In this document: one piece after another, positions 1-11,780 of the stretch
How positions within the stretch are numbered: the stretch's first letter is position 1
Layout: every line of letters starts with the position of its first letter
Assembly (NCBI GenBank): GCA_958430865.1
Contig: CAUDNR010004498.1
Span: 1 to 18,739 of the forward strand
Source: Entrophospora sp. SA101
Taxonomy: Eukaryota; Glomeromycota; Glomeromycetes; Entrophosporales; Entrophosporaceae
Length of the DNA stretch: 18,739 bases
Direction of reading: 5' to 3'
Notes under the pieces: generated by a model
Told to the model about the DNA's origin: nothing
Database searches by the model: none
The model's input: only the letters and a program-made list of their open reading frames with translations
Position numbers and translations under genes: made by a program

Positions 1-348
1 AATAATATAATAAATAAATCACATTTTCAAAAATATTATCATCTAAATTATATTAAAGTCAGTAGCCATGATTCCCTATAAAAATGAATTTAGAAAATGA
101 GCTTTTATGAATTATCGAGTTTCTTTACGTATAAATTTAGATATAAGCAGGCATACTTTGAAGATATATATAGATAAAGAAAGGGGCTCTCGATAAAAAT
201 ACTAATGATCTGCAATTTAATTTTTTTATTTAAACTTAAATTTTGAAAAAAAGTACATTTTTGCCTCCTTTCTTCTAAAAGTTGTTATTTAAAAAATTAC
301 TTTTTATTTAAATCCTTATTTTATCTAAAAAACGAAGCAAATAAAAAA
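1..348. other. AT-rich upstream spacer of the Yop1-like gene
   Basis: No coding region or RNA gene is visible here. The sequence is very AT-rich with many short stops in all frames. The last part, before the ATG at 349, should carry the 5' untranslated region and promoter of the Yop1-like gene. It includes a pyrimidine-rich stretch near 266-276. No clear TATA box or factor site can be assigned. Confidence 0.5.
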
Positions 349-1137
<789 letters not shown>

Positions 1138-1350
1138 AAATGGTTAAAAAGAAAAGAATAAAAATGGAGGCGAAAAATACATTCAATGTAATTTATTTAA
1201 TAATAAATAATAATGTATAATTTATTGTATTTTTTATTTATAATTTCTACATAATATAATGCAATAAAATAAAATTTACTAACAATCAGTTATATTGTAT
1301 ATCATTCTTCACTCGATCTTTATATACTTCCTTAAAATAATTATTTAAAA

Positions 1351-4328
1351 ATGATGCAAGTAAACTATGTTGGAAATTTTTCTATTCCTACAGATCCAGA
1401 CATCTATAAAGAACAATATTCAAAATTAAGAAAGTTAATTGAAAGTTCCTTGGATAAATTTAAGGTTCAAAAAAGAATTTTTGTAATGTTATTTATTTAA
1501 AATGTCTTATTTAAATCTAATAGATATGTATATGTATATATATATTTATCATTAGGGTGAACTACAAAGAGCTCTTTGGCCTTTATTTGTACACTTTTAT
1601 TTTGATCTTGTTTCAAAAGAATTTTTTAAACAAGGTTGGTCGGTCAGTCTATCCCAAAAGATGGATGCATTTTTGTTTATTTGTTGAATACAATTTGTAT
1701 CCAGCAACCACGATCACACCTTTAATTGATTGAATACATGTTAGCAAAGGATTTTTTTAATATATATCAACTAGATCACGAAATACATTTGATTGAGATA
1801 AACAAGATGACAGATATAACACTGCCACAACATATTCAAGAAAATGAATTTGCTCAAAACTTTCGTTCAAAAAAGTATCCTGTTCCAATGTCTAAGTTTT
1901 CATATGAGATATTTATTCGTTTTTTACAAGATAATACTTTTTTATTAAAAATGGTAAATCAATACATTAATATTGAAGGTAATTAATTAATCAATTTGCT
2001 GAATTTAAGAGAGAGTGACTTTATAAGATTATTTATTTTACTTTATTTTAGTGACAGAAGATATTGGGCTATCACATACAAACATTGGAGCTCCTGTCTT
2101 TTCTTCACAAGAAGTAGAAGAATTTAACAAGCAGGAACTTCAATTAGGATTCATGCCAATGGAACCAGCATTTCGTGATGAAGTTGAAAAAAGATTAAAG
2201 GAAGAAGATGAACGTTTAAGGACTCAAATTGAAAATGAGGTATGAATAATAATATAATGATGGGTAAAAGTAGAATAACAAGAGGAATATGTAATTGTAA
2301 TTACAATTACATTCCCCTTTTCCATATTGCCAATTAGATGATGACAAATTCTATACCTTCGTTACATCAAGAATTTATAAATAAAATTAAAAAAGAACAA
2401 ACTATTGATTCACCACCTAGGTCGTCAGTTCCATTACCACCATAGTATGTTTAATTAATTTGTTTACATAAAATTTATCATCACCTTATATATAAAATAT
2501 TATGCTGACATGAAAGGCATTCAGCAAGGGTGCTGATATACAAGCACAAGTTGATCTTGTAAAAGATTTGACACAACGGATAAATTTAGGTCCTACAAGT
2601 CTTCCTTCTGTGTATTTTTATGCATTTTACAACACATATATTAGGTATGAATGAATGAATTAAAATTTATAAGAGCATGGATTTCTATGTATGAAATTCT
2701 CTTTGATGTTTAATCTTAAAAAATATTATTATTACTTTCAACTAGTCTTAATTGTTTATCCATATCTGAAGATGCAACCCTTATAGCTGGGGGTTTTGCA
2801 GAATCTTATGTCAAGATATGGAGTTTAAAACATGAAAAATTAAGGGGACTTCAAGGCCGTATTAATACATTAGAAATGAATAACTGTAAGAAATTTCATG
2901 AACCTATTAAACAACACACACATATTTTATAACTCAAAATGAATTTTTTTTAATAATTAATAACAACAACAACAATAATAAAGCAAATGACCTTGAAAAT
3001 GTTAAAGAAAAAATAGGAAGTGATTATAAGAAGCTTCGTGGACATTCTGGTCCAATATTTGGATTAAGTTTTAATCCAGATAATAAATATTTACTTAGTT
3101 GTTCGGAAGATAACACAGGTAAATTATTCTTTGAATGCATAAAAACGAACAAATTATTAATTTAAATATAAAAAAAAGTATTTCTTTTTAAAATATTTTA
3201 GTATTTTATTTGTTTATAATCATTAATCGATGATGAAAAAAGCTCGACTTTGGAGTACAGATCTTTATACAAATCTTGTGTGTTACAGAGGTCATAACTC
3301 ACCTATTTGGGATATACAGTTTAGCCCTTATGGATTTTATTTTGCTACAGCATCTAATGATAGAACTGCTAGACTTTGGAGCTGTGATCATATTTATGCT
3401 TTAAGAATTTTTGCTGGGCATATATCAGATGTAGATGTAAATAGATGAAAAAAAAATGAATTAATATAATAATAATGATAATAATAATATTTTTATTATT
3501 AATTAATAAGAAAAAAATATTTTAATAAATATTTTATTAATAATTCTTTTTCTTTTAAAAGACTGTTAAATTTCATCCAAATTCAAAATATATCTTCACA
3601 GGGTCTAATGATAAATCTATTCGTATGTGGGATGTTAGTAGTGGGTCTTGTTTTAGAATTTTTTCTGGACATACTGGAGGAGTTATGTGTTTAGCTGTAT
3701 CTGATGATGGTCGATTATTAGCTTCTTCTGGTAACCAAATTCTATTTAATATATCGACAATAAAAATAAATCAAGCCAATTAATCAATCTATGTTAATAT
3801 GCAGGTAATGATAAATCAATAATGTTATGGGACGTTGGAAGTGGAAAATGTTTAAAAAAATTAACCGGACATACAGAAATTGTTTATTCTTTAGATTTTA
3901 GTAAGGAAAGTAGTATTTTAGTTTCTGGTAGTGCAGATAAAACTATTCGAATTTGGGACGTTTTAAAAGGTATTTCAGTTGATTCTGTTGATGGTGATCA
4001 TTCGTCGTCATCACCATCATCATCAACAGCAAGCAGTTCAAAAAATAATGTTGAGGATACAAATAACACATCTTTACTGAATAAAAAACCCAAAGGAGCC
4101 AGCGTAAAACCATCAAAGTAATAATAATAATAATTTCTTTTTAATGTCATTATTACAAATTTATATATAACCATTATCGAATGGATTGTAAGATTAATAT
4201 ATTTATTATTTATTTATTATAGGGATCTGCTGAATACGTTATGTACTAAAAATACACCAGTTTATGAAATTAAATTTACAAGGAGAAATTTATGTCTTGC
4301 AGCTGGTGCTTATAAGTCAAACAACTGA
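1351..4328 (+). CDS. TAF5: TFIID/SAGA subunit TAF5 (WD40 TBP-associated factor)
   Basis: Twelve exons (1351-1464, 1556-1634, 1745-1978, 2052-2239, 2338-2444, 2525-2644, 2746-2885, 2984-3118, 3243-3436, 3562-3730, 3805-4117, 4223-4328) join in frame to 632 aa. Residues 1 to about 140 match the TAF5 NTD2 domain ([47 protein letters not shown]). From about residue 281 there is a WD40 propeller with blade ends [48 protein letters not shown] and DKTIRIWDV, closing with [13 protein letters not shown], the family C-terminus. A Ser-rich loop lies between the last two blades. Known role: TAF5 scaffolds TFIID with TAF6/TAF9 and, in fungi, also SAGA. Odd points: no LisH domain before NTD2, and exon 1 has a weak donor (GTTCAA) with an alternative GTAATG at 1483 that adds six codons. 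A second ATG at 1354 is equally possible. Confidence 0.95.
2284..2315. repeat. Perfect hairpin in TAF5 intron 4
   Basis: Positions 2291-2310 read GTAATTGTAATTACAATTAC, which is its own reverse complement. The arms extend outward with GGAAT at 2284-2288 and ATTCC at 2311-2315, with a 2-nt bulge on the left arm. It lies inside the 98-bp intron 2240-2337, close to the acceptor. It could be a relic of a tiny foldback element or a chance palindrome in AT-rich DNA. Confidence 0.7.
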
Positions 4329-4963
4329 GGATCAAAAGCAAACAAAAATTAAAAATTTATAAATAAATTGATAAGAATGAAAGAACATAGAAATTTTTTA
4401 CACGGGTATTCAATTTTGTTTCAATAATAATGAACATTCAACATTATTTGAATTTTTGAAATTTTAACTAAATAAAATTTCTCAAAGCGAATATACAAAC
4501 ACCTATAACTTTACATCAATATGTCAATGCCAACACAATCAATCCAATACCTGTTGACATGTTTAATTTTACCAATATTTTCACTACTATTGCTGTTACT
4601 ACAATTCGGTTCTAATTTTAAAATCTTTGCTAATATTTAGCCAGATAAATATTTTTATCCTTTGGCAAGTTTTTTTCCTTTTTAAACTGTGCCATAATGT
4701 TCATTTTTTGTTGATTATATATATGACTCAAGTCTAAATGTTTTATATTTTGAAAAATTATTAAATTATTTTTCTATAACTTATTGATTTCGAATGTAAA
4801 CCATGTTTAGCTTTAATTATTACTTGGCTTATTTACAGCTCGAACGCGACGCGGATGTATGTAAAATATGATAGGTGTAACAATAAGTTTTACACAAAGA
4901 TTTTTTTAAAAAAAAAAAAAGATCAAAATATAAATATTTTCATATAAAAATTAAATATCCATC
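4329..4963. other. Spacer between TAF5 and RPL10A
   Basis: This spacer should hold the 3' end of TAF5 (AATAAA-like signals near 4471) and the RPL10A promoter with its untranslated leader. A more GC-rich patch at 4838-4858 (CTCGAACGCGACGCGGATG) and an A-tract at about 4907-4920 lie upstream of the RPL10A ATG and could be promoter elements; this is only inference. One 39-codon reading frame at 4521-4640 is listed separately. Confidence 0.4.
4521..4640 (+). CDS. Possible 39-aa single-span membrane small ORF
   Basis: An ATG-to-TAG frame of 39 codons begins MSMPTQSIQYLLTCL and continues with a strongly hydrophobic stretch, roughly residues 10-29 (LILPIFSLLLLLLQFG), ending in a short basic tail. 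Size and layout resemble mini-membrane proteins such as small subunits of ER or mitochondrial complexes, but I do not recognise the family. It has the same orientation as its neighbours and lies about 190 bp after TAF5. In AT-rich DNA a Leu/Ile/Phe-rich frame of this length can arise by chance, and it may simply be part of an untranslated region. Confidence 0.2.
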   Translation: MSMPTQSIQYLLTCLILPIFSLLLLLLQFGSNFKIFANI

Positions 4964-5892
4964 ATGAGGTTTGCTCAATTCTTTATTTGAAAAATAATAA
5001 AAATAATAAGTAAACTGAAATTTTAATGAATTATTATTGTTATTATTAGTAAAGTTCAAGTTCCAGCCGTGAGGGAGTCAATCAGAACTGTTCTAGGTGA
5101 ATCTGAAGCTAAAAAGCGTAAATTTGTTGAAACAATTGAATTACAAATTGGTTTGAAAAATTATGATCCTCAAAGAGACAAACGTTTTAGTGGAACTGTC
5201 AAGTAAATTAAAGTTACTGTTATTATTATTTTGTATTTATCATCAATTCATTAATATTAATATCATGTTATCAAAAAAAACTTTTTTATAGACTTCCAAA
5301 TCTTCCACGTCCAAAACTTTCTGTCGCTGTTTTAGGTGATGCGCATGACTGTGATCGTGCTAAAGAAATCGGCCTTGAATTCTTAAGTGTAGATGATCTT
5401 AAAAAACTCAACAAGAACAAAAAACTTATTAAAAAACTTGCTAAAAAATATGATGCATTCTTAGCAAGTGAATCTTTAATTAAACAAATTCCAAGATTAT
5501 TAGGACCTGGATTACATAAAGGTAATCATAATCTCACTATTATTATCATTGTCACCATTAATATAATTAATTAATTAATCAATTAATTTATTATTAATCA
5601 TTAACTTTTTAATGGAAAAAATTTTTTAGCTGGAAAATTTCCAACACCTGTAACTCATAATGATGATTTAAATGCTAAAGCAGATGAGTTACGTTCCACC
5701 ATCAAATTCCAACTTAAAAAAGTTTTATGTCTTGGAGTAGCAGTTGGCCACGTTAATATGAGTGAAGATGAATTAGTTGCAAATATAATGTTGAGCATTA
5801 ATTTCTTGGTTTCTCTACTTAAGAAGAATTGGCAAAATGTTAGAAGTTTATATATTAAATCCTCGATGGGTAAACCTCAACGTTTATATTAA
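4964..5892 (+). CDS. RPL10A: 60S ribosomal protein uL1 (RPL10A; yeast Rpl1)
   Basis: Four exons (4964-4968, 5050-5202, 5292-5521, 5630-5892) give 216 aa, against 217 in yeast Rpl1. The first coding exon is only ATGAG; splicing to 5050 restores Met-Ser-Lys-Val, matching the family's MSK start. Introns are 81, 89 and 108 bp, all GT-AG. Family blocks are clear: [102 protein letters not shown], and the C-terminal [10 protein letters not shown]. Known role: uL1 forms the mobile L1 stalk of the large subunit, guiding exit of deacylated tRNA from the E site. An AATAAA follows at 5991-5996. The gene looks intact and functional. Confidence 0.97.
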
Positions 5893-6069
5893 ACGATATT
5901 TAACGCAAGAAAAGAATAATATAATTGCTGTAATACCCTTTTTTTCTAAAATTTGATAAAATCAACTATTGATATTTTTTTTTCGATAATAATAAAGAAT
6001 TTGTTTATTTATTGTTTAGCTTTGCCCAAATTTTGTAACACGGGAAATATGTCGTTTCTTAATTACTTT

Positions 6070-6085
6070 GCTAGCAATTGCTAGC
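6070..6085. repeat. 16-bp perfect palindrome at tandem-duplication edge
   Basis: GCTAGCAATTGCTAGC is its own reverse complement. The left boundary of the 615-bp tandem repeat falls inside it, at about 6073. The second copy keeps only the inner part, preceded by TCC. Position at the breakpoint suggests the palindrome took part in the duplication, but this is inference. Confidence 0.8.
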
Positions 6086-6687
6086 TAAAGATTAACAAGC
6101 GCCCTCAAAACTTTCGGGACGGTTTAATGTTCTTTATATAGTAATAGCTATTTCTTGGTCCGCACAATAAATATGAGCATCTATACCATATCTTTTAACA
6201 AATTTCACTAATATCAACTTATCCAAAAAAGCTTCGGATAACCCTTTCATTAAAAACAATAATTTTTTCATTATGTTTCACATAAGAAAAGGTAAAACTT
6301 GTTTCTCCTATCATGAACTGTGAAAAGTTTTCAGGTCGCAAGAGAGTATTATTCTCAATATATCGAACTTGTTCATAGAATGTTAGATAATAATTCTTTA
6401 ATTCTCTGATCCCAAACTTTCAATGCCAGTAAGTGATTCCATTGCACTTTAGTCATTCTTCATAACAAAAGTGGGAACATTGGCGTGAGAGGTTCCATCG
6501 TGAATTCCTTGCCTAAAACAGTTCCACTAATGCCAAGATAAGGACCTACGAGGTAGAGAAGGAAAGCAGTGTTAAGACCTTGACGTATTACATTACTTCC
6601 GTTTAAGGCAATTCGTTTTGCATAAGATGCGCAAGCCCGCACACATTCACATCAATTCCATTCCCCAATCTCATTTTCTATTTCTCC
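6073..6687. repeat. Tandem duplication, copy 1 (615 bp)
   Basis: This unit repeats directly at 6688-7302 with no mismatch that I can find by eye. The match starts at AGCAATTGCTAGC (6073 and 6688) and ends at CTATTTCTCCA (6688 and 7303), with about 1 bp of junction homology. The length is a multiple of three, so the pseudogene reading frames repeat in the same phase. Confidence 0.9.
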
Positions 6688-7302
6688 AGCAATTGCTAGC
6701 TAAAGATTAACAAGCGCCCTCAAAACTTTCGGGACGGTTTAATGTTCTTTATATAGTAATAGCTATTTCTTGGTCCGCACAATAAATATGAGCATCTATA
6801 CCATATCTTTTAACAAATTTCACTAATATCAACTTATCCAAAAAAGCTTCGGATAACCCTTTCATTAAAAACAATAATTTTTTCATTATGTTTCACATAA
6901 GAAAAGGTAAAACTTGTTTCTCCTATCATGAACTGTGAAAAGTTTTCAGGTCGCAAGAGAGTATTATTCTCAATATATCGAACTTGTTCATAGAATGTTA
7001 GATAATAATTCTTTAATTCTCTGATCCCAAACTTTCAATGCCAGTAAGTGATTCCATTGCACTTTAGTCATTCTTCATAACAAAAGTGGGAACATTGGCG
7101 TGAGAGGTTCCATCGTGAATTCCTTGCCTAAAACAGTTCCACTAATGCCAAGATAAGGACCTACGAGGTAGAGAAGGAAAGCAGTGTTAAGACCTTGACG
7201 TATTACATTACTTCCGTTTAAGGCAATTCGTTTTGCATAAGATGCGCAAGCCCGCACACATTCACATCAATTCCATTCCCCAATCTCATTTTCTATTTCT
7301 CC
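6688..7302. repeat. Tandem duplication, copy 2 (615 bp)
   Basis: This is the second copy of the unit at 6073-6687, directly abutting it. It carries the same 60-codon minus-strand frame (7075-7257) as copy 1 (6460-6642). Copy 2 is joined to the rest of the gene upstream (7303-7745), so it is probably the original and copy 1 the duplicate. The near-perfect identity means either a very recent event or an assembly artefact. Confidence 0.9.
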
Positions 7303-7884
7303 AACAAAGAGTACAATGATAACAACAGAGCCTATATCAGCTTCTTGATAGTTGGCAGGAAGTGGTATCAACAGGTTCATTAAGATAATTAGATGTCTTT
7401 CATTTTCATATTTGAAAACTTTCGCCATCAATTCAACAGACTCTATGACCGATCCACAGTCATCTTTCATAATTTCAATTTGGTGACAACTTGTTTGAAA
7501 AGATTCAAGTGTTCTATTATATAATGTAATAGGTGTACTTGCACGTGGCCTGTAATTGTAAACAAGAGGTTTTTTTTTCTGAGCCTTTAACATTTCATGG
7601 GTTTGCAAAATAATGATGGTGTTTTCATTGTTGCTATATGTCTGATCTTCTGTTTGGTTTCTTCTCAAGTATTTTCTTTTGCTTTTCTCTTGGTAATTAC
7701 ATTTTTTACCTGAACTAGTGTTGACGTAGTAGTAGAAGAGTTAGTAGTATTGTAAAACCATAATATGGACAGATGATTTACGTATAAAAAAAGATAGAAT
7801 ATTGTGCAGATAATATTTCAAAGAAGTTAATTTTATCACCAATGTATTATAACCTAGCATTTTTATTGTGAGATCCTTTACTTA

Positions 7885-7952
7885 TCATTTTTTCAATTCT
7901 TTTTTCAATTCGGCAACTTCATTTTCTAAATGTTCGACCTTTCTTTCAATTC
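7885..7952 (-). pseudogene. Possible orphan terminal exon, coiled-coil tail
   Basis: On the minus strand a good acceptor (CATTCTTTTTAG) is followed by a 68-nt open segment reading IERKVEHLENEVAELKKELKK and then TGA. The Leu/Val spacing suits a short coiled coil. No matching upstream exon is recognisable in 7953-8700, so it may be the last exon of a lost gene or a chance frame. Confidence 0.3.
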
Positions 7953-9181
7953 CTAAAAAGAATGGTTATTTTGTAAAGATCAGATTAATATTTGCAATAC
8001 TGATCATAATTGAGCGATAATAATATTCGCGTAGTAGAGAATCGAATATTTTTGTAATCGGTCGATAATAATAATCAGTCAAATCAAAATTTTGATAATC
8101 GAATAATCGTAAATACCCGATTATTATTATTATTATTCGCCTGTATTATCCGTATATGCACAAAAAACCATTTTTTTTATTTTATTATTCACATTATAGG
8201 TTTTCTATTCGAATAAAATGAATAATAAAACGAACAAAACGAACAAAACGAACAAGAATAATAAAATTTTACATATTAATAATATTAATGACGATAAAAA
8301 TAATTTACAGTTGCAATGTGTTCAGTGAAGAACGAGAAGTGAAGTGTGAAGCCATTTCACAGTTGTGGATGGAAAAGTCAAATATATTTTTTTGACTTTC
8401 GAAACCATTTATTTCTGAAGAAAACTCTTAAAATTAAAACCACTTCATTTAATTAGATTCGAGCCAAGTCAAATAAAATTATTATTATTTATAGATTCGA
8501 ATCGTATTTTGCAAAAACTTATGATTCGTTCGAATTTATTTTGAACACCAAACATTGCAAGGTTACAGATAAAATTGCATTTATAAGAAAACAAGGTCTT
8601 AAAGCATATTTAAAATGTATTTATGGACGAAAATCCCGAGTCAGATTAATAATTGTCTTACGCAAAACATTTTAAAGATAATAAATTTTCAAAAGGGTTT
8701 GTGTATCATGTAGATAAAAAGTGATGTAATCAGAAAAAAAACCGACATTTTAAAAACATTTTTCAAATATTGAGATGGCATCCATAACCAGAAAAATTTC
8801 ACATCAAGCATTAGTTTTAGATTTATATATCACGCTAAGGTGAACCATATGGAGCAATTTGTCATAGATAGTGTATTTCATTCATTCCATTTATTGGGAG
8901 TTGGTAGGGAAGAAAGAGCAATAACAGATCGATATTCACGGAGACTTGTTTCATGATATAATTATTTAAATAAAAAGGTAAAAATAATGAAAGCTATATA
9001 TATCTTGATTTCCTCTCTCAAAAGACATCACCAAATTTACCATTTGTTAGTATAAACATTTTTAAAATAAAGCATCTATATATTGGGAGCTAGAATGATA
9101 TTCTAAATTTTATGATGGAAATATTAATATTAATAATTAAAATAATTTTATGTTTATAATAACATTATATGTATAAATAAA
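7953..9181. other. Gene-poor AT-rich spacer downstream of KMO
   Basis: No convincing gene. The left part has many scattered GATAATAAT/CGAATAATCG-like motifs (8010-8150), and a 9-bp tandem repeat AAAACGAAC occurs three times at 8227-8253. A candidate inverted-repeat element lies at 8311-8560 (listed separately). A 35-codon plus-strand frame at 8849-8956 was noted but has no support. The last 200 bp or so should contain the 3' untranslated region of the minus-strand KMO gene. Confidence 0.4.
8311..8560. mobile_element. Candidate 250-bp inverted-repeat element
   Basis: The ends read TTGCAATGT (8311-8319) and ACATTGCAA (8552-8560), a 9-bp perfect terminal inverted repeat. Looser pairing continues inward (GTTC opposite GAAC). 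Both sides are flanked by TTACAG (8305-8310 and 8563-8568), which could be a 6- to 8-bp target duplication with decay. There is no coding capacity. It may be a small non-autonomous DNA transposon; the superfamily is unclear. Confidence 0.35.
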
Positions 9182-11164
<1,983 letters not shown>

Positions 11165-11325
11165 TTTTTTAACAATTTAAACCGACTTCCCCGTTCATTG
11201 ATTATTTATAAAAATGTCCAAAACAGCAATGATTAACATATTAATATATCAGTCACATGACATCGCAGATCAAGCGTCATATGTAAAATAAAATTTAACC
11301 TTCCTTAGTAGAAATTCGTGATGAT

Positions 11326-11430
11326 GTAGCCCATATGGGCTATTTCGTTGGTGCAGAATAACCCTGAATAGGTTAAAATAGCACGTAGTGGGTGATATAT
11401 CCCATGTTAGGCTAAATAACCACGGGCTAC
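11326..11430. repeat. Short palindromic repeat element, 105 bp
   Basis: The segment begins GTAGCCCA and ends GGGCTAC, giving an inverted terminal match of 7 bp. TAGCCCATATGGGCTA at 11327-11342 is itself a perfect 16-bp palindrome. Inner pieces (AATAACCC, GGTTAAAATAGC, GGCTAAATAACC) pair loosely, so the whole segment could fold. No clear target duplication is visible. It could be a miniature element or a structured spacer. Confidence 0.45.
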
Positions 11431-11650
11431 TAATTAATTAACATGTTTATAAGGAACTTGAAATCGACCTACTGTAAAAATAACTTTGTAATAAATTTTA
11501 TAAGTTAGAAATAGCTTGATTAGCTTCGACTAAATAAAATAAACCAAAATTATCTGTTAATAAAAATTAATTTGTTAATAAACCTATTTATTCTGATCCA
11601 CATAAACACAAAAATAATTTAAAAATACATTCTTCCAAAAGCATTTGTTC

Positions 11651-11780
11651 TGTAATCATAATTAATTTTCGTCGCCCGTAATTAGTTTTGTCATCCGTAA
11701 TTAATTTCGTAATTACATTTTTAAAGAAGGAAAGTGGTAATTAATTATGATAATTACGAATTACCTATTTACGGTAATTG
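11651..11780. repeat. Cluster of GTAATTA direct and inverted repeats
   Basis: CGTAATTA-type motifs recur with regular spacing (11678, 11696, 11709). A near-perfect inverted pair is formed by TAATCATAATTAATT at the left and AATTAATTATGATAA at 11739-11753. The content is similar to the palindrome in TAF5 intron 4. This could be a decayed miniature element or simple AT-rich sequence. Confidence 0.4.

Larger units (their letters stand above)
6070..7745 (-). pseudogene. Crinkler/kinase-like gene remnant with internal duplication
   Basis: Reading down the minus strand from about 7745, a degenerate coding track runs through LYNRTLESFQTSCHQIEIM (about 7510), YQEADIGSVVIIVLFVGEI, an in-frame TGA at 7264-7266, then VRACASYAKRIALNGSNVIR and LVGPYLGISGTVLGKEFTME. 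After a frameshift near 7080 it reads LRPENFSQFMIGETSFTFSY, and after further breaks LDKLILVKFVKRYGIDAHIY. From memory this block order resembles a Rhizophagus Crinkler-type family in which VKFVxRYGxDAH begins a protein-kinase-like domain; I could not check it. The rest of the kinase fold is missing and there is no proper ATG: the 133-codon frame at 7267-7668 opens at TTG. Stops and frameshifts in every segment make it non-functional. No viral or transposase motif is seen. Confidence 0.6.

Noticed and set aside
1635..1744. In-frame stop in TAF5 considered as a pseudogene signal
   Set aside because: Removing a 110-bp GT-AG intron restores the conserved frame (FFKQ-AKDFFN), so the gene is intact.
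8100..8140. ATT-repeat tract considered as CRISPR-like or structured repeat
   Set aside because: Simple trinucleotide microsatellite with GATAAT variants; no spacer-repeat organisation, and the genome is eukaryotic.
8849..8956. 35-codon plus-strand frame (MEQFVIDSVFHSFHLLG..)
   Set aside because: Short, no splice partners and no family recognised; expected by chance.
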